Source: Spartinivicinus ruber
GTDB lineage: Bacteria; Pseudomonadota; Gammaproteobacteria; Pseudomonadales; Zooshikellaceae
Assembly (NCBI RefSeq): GCF_011009015.1
Contig: NZ_CP048878.1
Coordinates: 857,501-921,500 of the forward strand
Length of the DNA: 64,000 nucleotides
Direction of reading: 5' to 3'
The notes below the pieces were generated by a model, which worked only from the letters and a program-made list of their open reading frames with translations, made no database searches and was not told the DNA's origin. Positions 29,535 through 38,287 of this stretch are shown piece by piece. The stretch's first letter is position 1, and every line of letters begins with the position of its first letter. The translations under genes were made by a program, and so were the position numbers.

Positions 29535-30074
29535 ATGAAGCAGAAAGTATTGATAAGCAGTTGTTTGCTAGGTGAGAAGGTTCGTTACAATGGTAGTGAT
29601 TGTCTTGCATCCCATTCCATTATTACTGAATGGCAAAGACAAGGGGTTATTGTTGCCTTTTGTCCTGAAGTAGCAGGAGGGTTGTCAATACCTCGCTCAC
29701 CAGCTGAAATATTAAGGGGAACAGGAAAAAATATTTGGAACAATACAGCTGTTACTATAAATAACAAAGTTGCTACAGAAGAAGAAATTCTAGCAAAAGC
29801 TGAAGTTGTAACTAACGAAGGTGCAATCGTAACCGAGGCGTTTAAAATAGGAGCTGAACAATGTTTAACGCTGGCTCAGCAGTATCAAATTCAACTTGCT
29901 GTTCTCAAGGCAAACAGCCCTTCTTGCGGTAATGAAGCAATATACGACGGAAGGTTTTCTGGTCAGTTAAGACCAGGTGAGGGAGTAACAGCGGCATTGT
30001 TGGTTCAGCATGGAATAAAGGTTTTTAATGAGTTGCAGTTGGAACAAGCCTACGAGTATTGGTTATCCTTATAA
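29535..30074 (+). CDS. DUF523 family protein
   Basis: A 179-residue cytosolic protein matching the DUF523 (YbbK) family: ISSCLLGEKVRYNG at the N-terminus, then FCPEVAGGL, RSPAEI and the C-terminal block LKANSPSCGNEAIYDG. The three conserved Cys in these motifs suggest a metal or cluster site, but the function is not established. The ATG at 29535 is preferred over the upstream TTG because the family starts at this point. It runs 6 bp into the convergent diguanylate cyclase gene. Confidence 0.9.
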   Translation: MKQKVLISSCLLGEKVRYNGSDCLASHSIITEWQRQGVIVAFCPEVAGGLSIPRSPAEILRGTGKNIWNNTAVTINNKVATEEEILAKAEVVTNEGAIVTEAFKIGAEQCLTLAQQYQIQLAVLKANSPSCGNEAIYDGRFSGQLRPGEGVTAALLVQHGIKVFNELQLEQAYEYWLSL

Positions 30075-31277
30075 AATTTTCATTACTGAGTCTCTAGGTA
30101 ATAAATCAAGCCCGTAAATGTTGTATTGATTACGACCTTGGGCTTTTGCTTCATAAAGACTATGATCTGCATCTTTAATGGCTTGGTTCAATGCTGTGCT
30201 GCTGTTGGCTGCCATTAAGCGGGCGCCACAGCTGATGGTAATAAAATCGCCGCTTGGAGAGAAACCATGGGGAATCTTTAAATCGTGGACACCTGTTACC
30301 AACTTTTGACAGTATCTTTCCAGTCCTTCCATGTTAATGTCATATAGGATTACTGCAAACTCTTCTCCTCCATAACGGGCCACTACATCCATTGGACGTT
30401 TTGCTAGCTTTTGTAAAAAACTGGCAACTTGTTTTAGTGCCTCATCACCTTCGCTGTGCCCATAGTTATCATTGTACTGTTTAAAATGATCGATATCTAA
30501 TAAAAGGATTCCAAGGCATTTATTTTCACGGCATGCTTGTTTCCATAGTCTTAAGCACTGATTATTGAAATATCGGCGATTGAAAATGCCAGTTAAGCTA
30601 TCAGTATCTGCTAGCTGGCTTAGCATGCCTTTGGTTAAAAAACTTTCTCGTGTGCGAAACTCAACTAAGTAAGATCCAATAGCGCAAATGATGTATGCAC
30701 CAAATAAAATAAGGCTGCTGGTCATGGCAAGGGCAATATTCCCTATGATCAATAGCTCAATGCCGATATAGCATATAAAGGGTAGGAATGTAACCAGAAT
30801 AGCTTCTCTCACTACCATGCCAGAGAGAAAGAAGCAAAATAGCCAAATTAAAATAATGCCTTCATAAGGGTAGTCCGGATTATAGAAATGGCCTACATTA
30901 ACAATGATAACAACCCCAGCATTGACAAATGCCCCTACTAGCACTGCGTAATATCGTGTATAAGCCTGCCAGCGAATGGAGTAAACCACTTTCAACATAA
31001 CTAACAATATTGGCATTACTACAGCTAATCGAATAAACAAGAAGATAGATAAGTGTTGTGCTGGTGCGATAAAAATATCCATAACAGTGAAAAGTGGCCA
31101 GAGAACACACCCTACTAAAATGGCCAGCTGTCGCATACGCAGGGTTTCTTCGTCATAGTAACTTCGAAATACCGTTTCTATATCAGGACTGAACTTAAGC
31201 CTGCGAAAGTCATTATTTAGCTCATCGGCATAGTTTAGGTTGACTGGAAAAGATAAAAGTGAATGGTGGTCTTTCAT
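30069..31277 (-). CDS. Membrane-bound diguanylate cyclase
   Basis: A 402-residue protein with about six hydrophobic helices (residues 50-205) followed by a GGDEF domain that makes c-di-GMP from GTP. The active-site loop is RYGGEEF (about 300), an active signature, with the substrate-binding DNYGHSEGDEAL upstream. An intact inhibitory I-site, RPMD, lies exactly five residues before GGEEF, so product inhibition is expected. There is no EAL domain. The N-terminal helices may bind a ligand, but no known sensor motif is recognisable. Confidence 0.93.
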   Translation of the reverse strand: MKDHHSLLSFPVNLNYADELNNDFRRLKFSPDIETVFRSYYDEETLRMRQLAILVGCVLWPLFTVMDIFIAPAQHLSIFLFIRLAVVMPILLVMLKVVYSIRWQAYTRYYAVLVGAFVNAGVVIIVNVGHFYNPDYPYEGIILIWLFCFFLSGMVVREAILVTFLPFICYIGIELLIIGNIALAMTSSLILFGAYIICAIGSYLVEFRTRESFLTKGMLSQLADTDSLTGIFNRRYFNNQCLRLWKQACRENKCLGILLLDIDHFKQYNDNYGHSEGDEALKQVASFLQKLAKRPMDVVARYGGEEFAVILYDINMEGLERYCQKLVTGVHDLKIPHGFSPSGDFITISCGARLMAANSSTALNQAIKDADHSLYEAKAQGRNQYNIYGLDLLPRDSVMKIL

Positions 31278-31575
31278 AATTAGCGTTATTGCTAAACCAT
31301 CAAAAGCAATGCGACAAAGTGTAGGCTATCACTATAGTATAGTCAGTTTGAGGTTTGTCCTTCTTAATATGCTCTAAACCCTGTTAGAGCAAGTTGCACT
31401 AGCTTCTTATTGCAATTCAGTATAAGGGCAGTTGCTGCTGATTTGCAAAAGTTATTTGAAAAAGAGTTTTTAAACATCAAGTATGGTAGGACAAAATCAG
31501 ACTCAAACTTTGTTAGAGTGGGTTATTCTAAACATTTCTGGTTGATAGGCTGCAAGTAAACGGGCTTAGATGATG

Positions 31576-32334
31576 CTACGGGTTTTCTTGATAAATTCCT
31601 GCATTTTTTAATAGTGTATTCCAGTCGTTATTATTTTTTAGGGTTTCAAGCTGGCTATTAATAAAGTCACGGATACCAGGAAGATTTTTAGTTACTAAAA
31701 TCTTTCGTTCGTAGACTTGATGAGGTGTATTTGCAATATAGATTTTATCTTTCACTTGGTTTTTATTCATTAGATGAAAAAGTTCTCCGCGGGGGATAAG
31801 AATGACATCGACTCGCTGACTTAAAAGCTTTAGAAAGTTTTTTTCAAACGAAGCGCTGTCTTTGCGGTTAATTTTGCCACTTTTTACTAAGTCATCAATA
31901 CCAATGTAGCGGTGCCCTCTAACACCGCCAAACTTTTTACCTATGAGCGAGCTGGGCTCTTGGTAAGGTACAGCGTTTTCTTTTAGTGAGACGATTTCAT
32001 TTCTACCTAGAACAACACTATTGGTCCAATTGTAGCGAGATTCGTTTTTATCGCCAAACCAAATAGGGTTCGCCCATATTGCAATACCTTTTTGGTTCTC
32101 TTCCAGATACTTATTCAAACGAGTACGAGGTAGGTATTTAGCGCTAAATATCCACTTGCCGCTGTTGTTGTTTGTTAAGTGGTTCGCCAGGAAGTTGGTA
32201 ATATCGCTGCCGTCATTATTAATACCGAAGGGTGGGGACTCATAGTAGGTCCAAATAGAAATTTCTTCTGCAGCCAGTGTAATCCAGCTGAGTAATGCTA
32301 AAAAAACAGCAGCTAGATACTTTTTGATGTTCAT
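31576..32334 (-). CDS. Periplasmic solute-binding protein, family 3
   Basis: A 252-residue protein with a signal peptide (cleavage near TLAAEE) and the fold pattern of SBP_bac_3 proteins: IWTYYESPPFGI at the start of the mature part, KGIAIWANPIW in the hinge region, then GKKFGGVRGHRY and LLSQRVDVILIPR. These proteins bind amino acids or similar small molecules. There are no transporter genes nearby; stand-alone members often act as sensors or orphans. The ligand is unknown. Confidence 0.78.
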   Translation of the reverse strand: MNIKKYLAAVFLALLSWITLAAEEISIWTYYESPPFGINNDGSDITNFLANHLTNNNSGKWIFSAKYLPRTRLNKYLEENQKGIAIWANPIWFGDKNESRYNWTNSVVLGRNEIVSLKENAVPYQEPSSLIGKKFGGVRGHRYIGIDDLVKSGKINRKDSASFEKNFLKLLSQRVDVILIPRGELFHLMNKNQVKDKIYIANTPHQVYERKILVTKNLPGIRDFINSQLETLKNNNDWNTLLKNAGIYQENP

Positions 32335-32743
32335 GATTATTGTTTCGTCAGCAAAGCTAAAAGTGGGATTTGGTTTATCTACTTTATAGTGAGTGACTGA
32401 GTAAATAGCAATTTAGAACAAGTGATTAGGCTGATACAAAGACTAATCAATGAAGTCCACCTAATGATTTTTGGTTCTGGTTACGGCTTGGCCTTGTATC
32501 AAATAGCTTTATAGGCGCAAGCCTTTATATGTATAAAACTCATAAATATCAATTAGTTACTCTGATATAGCCACCTAATATAGATAGGCTATGAACTATT
32601 GTTTTGTTGTTACATGTAAAAACTTGTGGACAAACTTTGCTCTGACATGTAACATAAAAATCATTGTTACAGGTAATGGTGGTTAAGGAGTTATCCCACA
32701 CCCCAAATACAAGCAAAACTTGAATAGAGAGAGGTAAAAGCGC
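32335..32743. other. Spacer with pspA promoter region
   Basis: About 409 bp between divergent genes. No open frame is visible. It holds the palindromic motifs listed separately at 32610-32676. A purine-rich GAGAGAGG at 32727 precedes the pspA ATG. Confidence 0.4.
32610..32676. promoter_or_regulatory. Three repeated ACATGTAA-type sites upstream of pspA
   Basis: A perfect palindrome ttacatgtaa lies at 32610-32619. A near copy, gacatgtaac, is at 32644-32653, and ttacaggtaa is at 32667-32676. Centres are about 34 and 23 bp apart, about 70-130 bp before the pspA start. Such spaced dyads are typical of regulator binding sites. The regulator is unknown; no clear sigma-54 promoter is visible. Confidence 0.45.
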
Positions 32744-33436
32744 ATGGGTATTTTAAGTAAATTAATGACAGCTATTCGTGGTGCGGCAACTGAAGCTGGA
32801 GAAGCGGTTGTTGATAGTCAGGCGCTTCGTATTCTTGATCAGGAAATTCGAGATGCTAGTGAAGAGTTAAATCGTTCTAAAACCGCTTTAGCGAATATTA
32901 TGGCTAAGCAAAAACTTGCTACGGATAAATGTAATCAGCTAACCGCTAAAATTAAAGAATATGAACAATATGCTGGGCAGGCATTAGACAAAGGTGACGA
33001 AGCTTTAGCTGTAAGTATTGCAGAGAAAATTGCGGAGCTGGAAGCTCAATTGACCTCTGAAGAGGAAGTAAAAACAGGGTATACCAAAAGTGTCGAAAGC
33101 TTACGTAATGCCGTGAAGCATGCAGAAAGCAACTTGAAGAGATTAAAACAACAGGTGGATACGGTTAAAGCTACCGACAGTGTGCAAAAAGCACAAGCAG
33201 CAGTTGCGGCCCGTTACAGTGGTGCAAACTCTAAAATGACCACTGCTGCAGACTCTTTAGAGAGAATTAAGCAAAAGCAGGCTGAACGTGCTGCACAAAT
33301 GGAAGCTGCACATGAGCTATCAACTGAGCAGGGTGACAGTGATTTAGAGAGTAAAATGAAAGCTGCAGGTATTAAACCGAATGCGTCTAGTGCTAATGAT
33401 GTGCTAGCCCGATTAAAAGCGAAAAAGCAAAGTTAA
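32744..33436 (+). CDS. pspA: PspA/IM30-family membrane stress protein
   Basis: A 230-residue protein that is almost all coiled coil (residues about 20-190), with the usual PspA start GILSKLMTAIRG (an amphipathic helix) and the EIRDASEELNRSKTALANIM block. PspA-family proteins form large assemblies on damaged inner membrane. The C-terminus is a short region, MKAAGIKPNASSANDVLARLKAK, seen in marine PspA-like proteins. A GAGAGAGG ribosome site lies upstream and a strong terminator follows. No PspF, PspB or PspC genes are adjacent. Confidence 0.9.
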   Translation: MGILSKLMTAIRGAATEAGEAVVDSQALRILDQEIRDASEELNRSKTALANIMAKQKLATDKCNQLTAKIKEYEQYAGQALDKGDEALAVSIAEKIAELEAQLTSEEEVKTGYTKSVESLRNAVKHAESNLKRLKQQVDTVKATDSVQKAQAAVAARYSGANSKMTTAADSLERIKQKQAERAAQMEAAHELSTEQGDSDLESKMKAAGIKPNASSANDVLARLKAKKQS

Positions 33437-33462
33437 ATAAGTTTCATGCCCATCAGCGTTTT

Positions 33463-33485
33463 GCCCCTTTTTAGGGGCTTTTTTT
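33463..33485 (+). terminator. Rho-independent terminator after pspA
   Basis: A 6-bp stem gcccct/aggggc (33463-33468 with 33473-33478) is followed directly by seven T (33479-33485). This is a textbook intrinsic terminator 27 bp after the pspA stop. It also argues that the next gene starts downstream of it, at 33509. Confidence 0.9.
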
Positions 33486-33508
33486 GTATGAGAAAGGAGA
33501 TAAAGTTT

Positions 33509-33778
33509 ATGTACCCATTCAGAGTATTCTTTTCTACAACCTTATTTATCACTTCTTTCTTTTTACTTATGTTGTTATTAATCAATGGCTTCAGCTGGCT
33601 TGTTCTAATAGTATCACTGCTAGGCTTTATTGCTGCACGTTATATTTGGCCTAAAAGAAGTAGGCATATTAACCATTGTGATAGGTATTGGTGGATTGAC
33701 ATGCTTGAGTTATCTATAGAAATTTCAGCTGAGATTATAATGCTGCCTATGAGGGCGATAGGTAAGTTAATGGATTAG
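33509..33778 (+). CDS. Small membrane protein of unknown function
   Basis: An 89-residue protein. Two hydrophobic helices occupy about residues 5-50 (FFSTTLFITSFFLLMLLL and WLVLIVSLLGFIAARYIW). A cytoplasmic tail with DRYWWIDMLELSIEI follows. The ATG at 33509 is chosen because AGGAG lies 9 bp upstream and because the pspA terminator precedes it; upstream starts would lie inside the terminator. It sits 16 bp before the Mpo1-like gene and is probably co-transcribed with it. I do not recognise a family. Confidence 0.65.
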   Translation: MYPFRVFFSTTLFITSFFLLMLLLINGFSWLVLIVSLLGFIAARYIWPKRSRHINHCDRYWWIDMLELSIEISAEIIMLPMRAIGKLMD

Positions 33779-33794
33779 TTTAAAGTGGCATATT

Positions 33795-34130
33795 ATGAAT
33801 AAAATTTCAAAAAATATCGAATTTGATAACTATTGGCTTAGTTATTTAAAGTCTCACACAAATCCCGCTAATCGAATGTGCCATTACATTGGTACATCAA
33901 TTGGTGTTGTTGGGGGACTACTGGGTTTTATTTATATAAATATTCTTGTTGGTATTTTGATAGGTATTGTAGGGTATAGCATTGCCCTGATAGGTCATTT
34001 TATATTCCAGAAAAACTCACCTCATGCAACCAAACCACATCTTGGAGTTCTTTGCGATTTCTTAATGCTGTATTTATATGTATTTGATCGAAATCGTTTG
34101 AAACAGCAATTGGAGAGACTAAAAGACTAG
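33795..34130 (+). CDS. Mpo1/DUF962-like membrane protein
   Basis: A 111-residue protein matching the DUF962/Mpo1 family: WLSYLKSHTNPANRMCHYIGT at the N-terminus, two hydrophobic helices, and QKNSPHATKPHLGVLCDFLML at the C-terminus. The conserved His residues in these motifs are the metal ligands of yeast Mpo1, a dioxygenase of 2-hydroxy fatty acids. The bacterial role is not known from the sequence. It follows the small membrane protein by 16 bp. Confidence 0.85.
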   Translation: MNKISKNIEFDNYWLSYLKSHTNPANRMCHYIGTSIGVVGGLLGFIYINILVGILIGIVGYSIALIGHFIFQKNSPHATKPHLGVLCDFLMLYLYVFDRNRLKQQLERLKD

Positions 34131-34200
34131 TTAGCTTTTATAACCTTGCAGGTAGTGGTATTCTGCAGAATTTAAGGTGTACCATATTTAGGAGCAAGTT

Positions 34201-35658
34201 TTGACAACAATTACAAGTTTAACTCCTACATCCCTTTGGAGTATTTTTTATCAAATTACCCAAATTCCCAGGCCATCAAAACACGAAGAAGCCGTCGTAT
34301 GTTACGTTGAGTCCTTGTGCCGAGAGCATAATCTGTTTTATGAAAGAGATAAAGTAGGAAATTTGATTATTCGAAAGCCTGCAACTCCTGGTATGGAGAA
34401 CCTACGTGGAGTGGTTATGCAAGGTCATGTGGATATGGTTCCACAAAAAAATGCTGACTCAGACCATGATTTTCTCACAGACCCAATTACCACATTAATT
34501 GAAGGCGAATGGGTAACGGCTAAAGGCACAACTTTGGGTGCAGATAATGGGTTAGGGGTTGCGGCAGCACTAGCTGTTATGACTGCAAGTGATATTGAGC
34601 ATGGGCCATTAGAAGTGCTATTAACGATAGATGAAGAAGCGGGAATGACTGGTGCTGCTGGTTTAGAAGCTGGCTATTTGGAAGGTGATATTCTGTTAAA
34701 CATGGATACTGAAGATGAAGGGGAGCTTTATGTTGGTTGTGCTGGTGGCATTGATATAAGTGCTGAGATCACAATGAATTGGCAAAATACGGATAATGAT
34801 GATATCGCTTATGAAGTGAGAGTAACAGGACTTCGAGGTGGGCATTCAGGTTTAGATATTGACCAAGGTAGAGGGAATGCCAATAAAATAGTTAATCGAT
34901 TTTTACTTGAAAGTATAGATAAGCTGAATTTAAAGGTTTCGTCATTCAATGGCGGTACTTTGCGTAATGCTATTCCCAGAGAATCATTCACAACTATTGT
35001 TGTAAAGAAGCATAAGGAAGTTGAATTTAAGCAGGCATTAGACGGCTTTGATCAGGTTATAAAAAAAGAGTATGGTTCAGTCGAACCTAATTTATCAATT
35101 AAGGCTGTTAAGGTGAATCTACCTAAAAAAACTTACACTGATGAAAGTATAAAAAAGGTAATTTACTCTGTAGCTGCTTGTATTTCTAGTCCATCAAGAA
35201 TGAGTCATGAGTTCAAAGGTATTGTAGAAACTTCAAACAACCTTGCAATTGTAAAATCAGATAATAATAGGGTGTTGGTATTGTCCCTAGTGAGAAGCTT
35301 GATTAATTCAGCACGAGATGACTTGGCTAACAGTATAGCAGCTACTTTTAAAACTATTGGTGCAGAAGTATCCTTATCAGGTGAATACCCAGGCTGGAAG
35401 CCTAATCCTAACTCGAAAATATTAAGTCTGATGAAGGATCGATATGAGAAATTATTTGGAGCTGTGCCGAAAGTTAAAGTTATTCATGCAGGACTTGAGT
35501 GCGGTTTACTGAGTTACCCTTATCCCCATTGGGATATGATTTCTTTTGGACCAACTATTAGAAATGCTCATTCTCCTGATGAAAAAGTACATATTGCATC
35601 GGTTGGTAAATTTTGGGAATACTTGATTGATATATTGAAGTATATTCCAAGCAAATAA
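34201..35658 (+). CDS. pepD: Aminoacyl-histidine dipeptidase (PepD)
   Basis: A 485-residue cytosolic zinc dipeptidase of the M20 family that splits small peptides such as Xaa-His. The metal and catalytic motifs are present: MQGHVDMV (about residue 80), GTTLGADNGLG (Asp about 118), TIDEEAGMTGA (Glu about 150), NMDTEDEGE and a late HAGLECG. The LRGGHSGLDI block belongs to the dimerisation lid. The start is a TTG at 34201 with AGGAGC about 9 bp upstream; no ATG fits better. Length agrees with E. coli PepD. Confidence 0.95.
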   Translation: MTTITSLTPTSLWSIFYQITQIPRPSKHEEAVVCYVESLCREHNLFYERDKVGNLIIRKPATPGMENLRGVVMQGHVDMVPQKNADSDHDFLTDPITTLIEGEWVTAKGTTLGADNGLGVAAALAVMTASDIEHGPLEVLLTIDEEAGMTGAAGLEAGYLEGDILLNMDTEDEGELYVGCAGGIDISAEITMNWQNTDNDDIAYEVRVTGLRGGHSGLDIDQGRGNANKIVNRFLLESIDKLNLKVSSFNGGTLRNAIPRESFTTIVVKKHKEVEFKQALDGFDQVIKKEYGSVEPNLSIKAVKVNLPKKTYTDESIKKVIYSVAACISSPSRMSHEFKGIVETSNNLAIVKSDNNRVLVLSLVRSLINSARDDLANSIAATFKTIGAEVSLSGEYPGWKPNPNSKILSLMKDRYEKLFGAVPKVKVIHAGLECGLLSYPYPHWDMISFGPTIRNAHSPDEKVHIASVGKFWEYLIDILKYIPSK

Positions 35659-35782
35659 AATTATTGTTGATTTTTATACAATGATTCTTGTTTAACAGCT
35701 ATTATTGGTTAGTATAAATAGGTCAAGCAGGATGCTTATAGCTTGTATGCTTGACTTATTAAAAACATAATATGAAGATTTT

Positions 35783-36268
35783 ATGATTCCACAGGTATAT
35801 GAAGTAACAAAAATTGGTAATGGACTGTTATACGTTATGCCTAAACCCTCATCAGAGTGGTTAAAAGAAGATGTCCATTACTTGTCTTCTATTGGAATAA
35901 ATAAGGTAGTTTCACTACTTGAGACAACTGAAGAATATGAGTTGGGGTTACAAAAAGAGCAGAATGAGCTTCATCATTTGGGAATTAAATATCTTAGTTT
36001 TCCAATTAAGGACAGGGGGTTGTCTCAAATAACGCCATTTAATGAGTTAGTTAATAGCTTATATAAAGAGCTTGTCAGTGGCCAAGATATTGCTATTCAC
36101 TGTCGTGCTGGTATAGGACGCACAGGTATGCTTGCGTGTTGTTTATTAATAAAAGATCAATATAGTGCTCAAGCTGCTATTGATATGGTGTCAGCTGCAC
36201 GAGGTGTCAGTATACCTGATACCCAGGAGCAATATGATTTTATTTGTGATTATGAACAACGAGTCTGA
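35783..36268 (+). CDS. Dual-specificity/tyrosine protein phosphatase
   Basis: A 161-residue cytosolic protein with the phosphatase signature HCRAGIGRTG, where Cys107 is the nucleophile and the Arg six residues later binds phosphate. The expected general-acid loop is FPIKDRGL, with its Asp about 35 residues earlier. The fold and size are those of small dual-specificity phosphatases. No kinase gene is nearby, so the substrate is unknown. A strong terminator follows. Confidence 0.9.
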   Translation: MIPQVYEVTKIGNGLLYVMPKPSSEWLKEDVHYLSSIGINKVVSLLETTEEYELGLQKEQNELHHLGIKYLSFPIKDRGLSQITPFNELVNSLYKELVSGQDIAIHCRAGIGRTGMLACCLLIKDQYSAQAAIDMVSAARGVSIPDTQEQYDFICDYEQRV

Positions 36269-36372
36269 GCTTTTGTTTTGGTGTAGATTAAATTCATCAA
36301 ATTTAGCCTTGACCAACAAGAAGCAAATAAAGCGAAGCATATTGGGTATTAATTGTATAGAAGTAATACAAC

Positions 36373-36393
36373 AGGAGGCAAAGCCTCCTTTAT
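36373..36393 (+). terminator. Terminator after the phosphatase gene
   Basis: A 7-bp perfect stem aggaggc/gcctcct with a 3-base loop (36373-36389) is followed by a short T run. It lies about 105 bp after the phosphatase stop and before the convergent propeller gene, and may serve both. Confidence 0.75.
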
Positions 36394-36427
36394 GTTAAAA
36401 GCATTTGTTGTATAAAGAAAATACTAG

Positions 36428-37696
36428 TTAATTGGCCCAAGCTGCTGGCACATAGCCTTCACGAATTCGTTGAGGATGGTTTCCAACATCAATACGAATC
36501 ACTTCTTCAGCTGTTTTATAGTTGATGACTGATATTTGATCGGTTCCACTCCAGGAAACATAGCAATTTTCCCCAGTCTGGTCACTAGTGACCCAGTAAG
36601 GTTTTTCTCCTAGACCGGTAAGTACTTTATACTCAAAAGTAGTACGGTCCACTAGCGCAACATAGTCATCCATGGTGCCCGCTACACATAAAGTGTCACC
36701 AGCGCTATTCATCGCAATACCATGATGGGCAGAGTCATTAACATACTGGCTGATTGGCATAGCAGGAACTAGGTTAGGCAATTGTGCTAGCCGGGTGATT
36801 TTGTCTTCCTGCATATCATACTCAACAAAGCCATGAAGGAATGATAATTGAAAATAAAAAAGGCGTTCGTCTGGCGTATGAGTCATCGGTCGAATAGCGG
36901 GGCTTAGCCCTTTAAGACCAGCTTTTTTTAACTTATTAGCCATGTTAAATTGTTTAATTATCTCGAGTGACTTGGCATCTACGACCTGAAATGTACGCTT
37001 TCCTTTGGTGAAATCCAGAAAATATTCATCTAAAGGGGTAAATACCATACCAATACTGGCATGATATATTTTATTGCCGTCTTTAGAATAAACATTCTCA
37101 TGGGGGGAGTCGCCACTTGGAAATTGCCCTAATTCCTTCCCTGTTTCCACATCCAGAATATGAACCACTTTGCCTGTTGAAGCGGATACAGCTACCTGAG
37201 TTCCATCTGGAGACAATGCCATATGATCTGAACGGATACCTTTCACAGGAAAACGCCAGGCTATTTCATTAGTTACGATATTTATGCCTACAACATCTGC
37301 AAGACTAGGTCGGGAAACAATCAGCAGCTGGCCATCTTTGGTGCTATACATGTCGTCAACAAGTTGATCATGACCTTCGCCAATCAGGTGTCGAATTGCC
37401 TGAAAAGCCAACAGCTTTATTGGGTTAAATATAATTTCAGTTATTCGCTGTTGTTTATCTGGAATGCCGTTGATACGTCCTACTTTGTCATAAGTTTCAG
37501 CATCTATTACATCAATCATCCCCTCCCAGTTATTACCTACAAAAATAACTCGGCGGGTTTCCTCAGGGTTTGATTTATAGGCTGACAAGGCATTACTGGA
37601 TACTCCGTAAAGGAGCAAGCTAGCAATTGCTAGATATAAGGAATAGGGCAATCGTTGAGATGAGATTTTAAGTAGGAGCCAGTGGTATAACAACAT
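36428..37696 (-). CDS. Secreted beta-propeller protein (YVTN-type)
   Basis: A 422-residue protein with an N-terminal hydrophobic signal (residues 15-38). The rest consists of repeated blades with motifs such as VIDAETYDKVGRI, ALSPDGTQVAVSAS, HILDVETGKELGQF and INYKTAEEVIRIDVGNHPQ, typical of YVTN or quinoprotein amine dehydrogenase-like propellers. No catalytic residues are recognisable. The protein is expected in the periplasm or outside the cell. It has a GAGGGA ribosome site just upstream. No linked enzyme gene is present. Confidence 0.8.
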   Translation of the reverse strand: MLLYHWLLLKISSQRLPYSLYLAIASLLLYGVSSNALSAYKSNPEETRRVIFVGNNWEGMIDVIDAETYDKVGRINGIPDKQQRITEIIFNPIKLLAFQAIRHLIGEGHDQLVDDMYSTKDGQLLIVSRPSLADVVGINIVTNEIAWRFPVKGIRSDHMALSPDGTQVAVSASTGKVVHILDVETGKELGQFPSGDSPHENVYSKDGNKIYHASIGMVFTPLDEYFLDFTKGKRTFQVVDAKSLEIIKQFNMANKLKKAGLKGLSPAIRPMTHTPDERLFYFQLSFLHGFVEYDMQEDKITRLAQLPNLVPAMPISQYVNDSAHHGIAMNSAGDTLCVAGTMDDYVALVDRTTFEYKVLTGLGEKPYWVTSDQTGENCYVSWSGTDQISVINYKTAEEVIRIDVGNHPQRIREGYVPAAWAN

Positions 37697-37804
37697 CTTT
37701 CCCTCCTTGATTATTGTTTTATTTAGTGTTCCTTAGGTCAAGATACGCTTGTTAAATTACCTTGTAATGACCAGTAAACGCTATAAAAATTAAAGGAAAA
37801 ATAG

Positions 37805-38257
37805 TCAGGAGAGGGTAATGATGGTTAGATAGACTACTACGGCATAACGTATAGCCTTACCCATGAACGTCAACAAAAAGAATATCCAGAACCTGACTTT
37901 CATCAAGCCAGCGATAAACGTTAATGCATCTCCACCTACAGGGGCCCAAGCCATAAGCAAAGACCACACACCATACTTCTGAAACCAATGTTGAGCTTTG
38001 TATAACTGTTTTTGTTTGAACGGAAACCACCTACGGTCTTGATAGTGAAGAAGATATCGACCAATTAGCCAATTTACCGCAGCACCCAGAGTATTTCCCA
38101 CAGAAGCCACTAGCCAGATTAAAAACCAGGCTTCAGGCTTTTTGAGTAATTGAGCAATGACCAGCACTTCTGAATAAAACGGCAGTAATGTTGCTGCCAG
38201 AAATGCGCTGAAAAATATCAACAGGTAATCCAACAAGCTGATAATCCCGAGAATCAA
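37805..38257 (-). CDS. YqaA-family (DedA-like) inner-membrane protein
   Basis: A 150-residue protein with four to five hydrophobic helices. The sequence LLPFYSEVLVIAQL, then SVGNTLGAAVNWLIGRYL and the C-terminal half WFQKYGVWSLLMAWAPVGGDALTFIAGLM match the YqaA branch of the SNARE-associated/DedA family. DedA relatives are implicated in lipid flipping and membrane homeostasis; YqaA itself is poorly studied. It lies 30 bp downstream of an uncharacterised gene on the same strand. Confidence 0.85.
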   Translation of the reverse strand: MILGIISLLDYLLIFFSAFLAATLLPFYSEVLVIAQLLKKPEAWFLIWLVASVGNTLGAAVNWLIGRYLLHYQDRRWFPFKQKQLYKAQHWFQKYGVWSLLMAWAPVGGDALTFIAGLMKVRFWIFFLLTFMGKAIRYAVVVYLTIITLS

Positions 38258-38287
38258 TGGTTAGAAATGAAATCCACCACCTTCACC

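Noticed and set aside
36165-36398. A second gene overlapping the phosphatase gene.
   Set aside because: It lies in another frame of the phosphatase and shows no ribosome site or similarity; the phosphatase motif is in the main frame.
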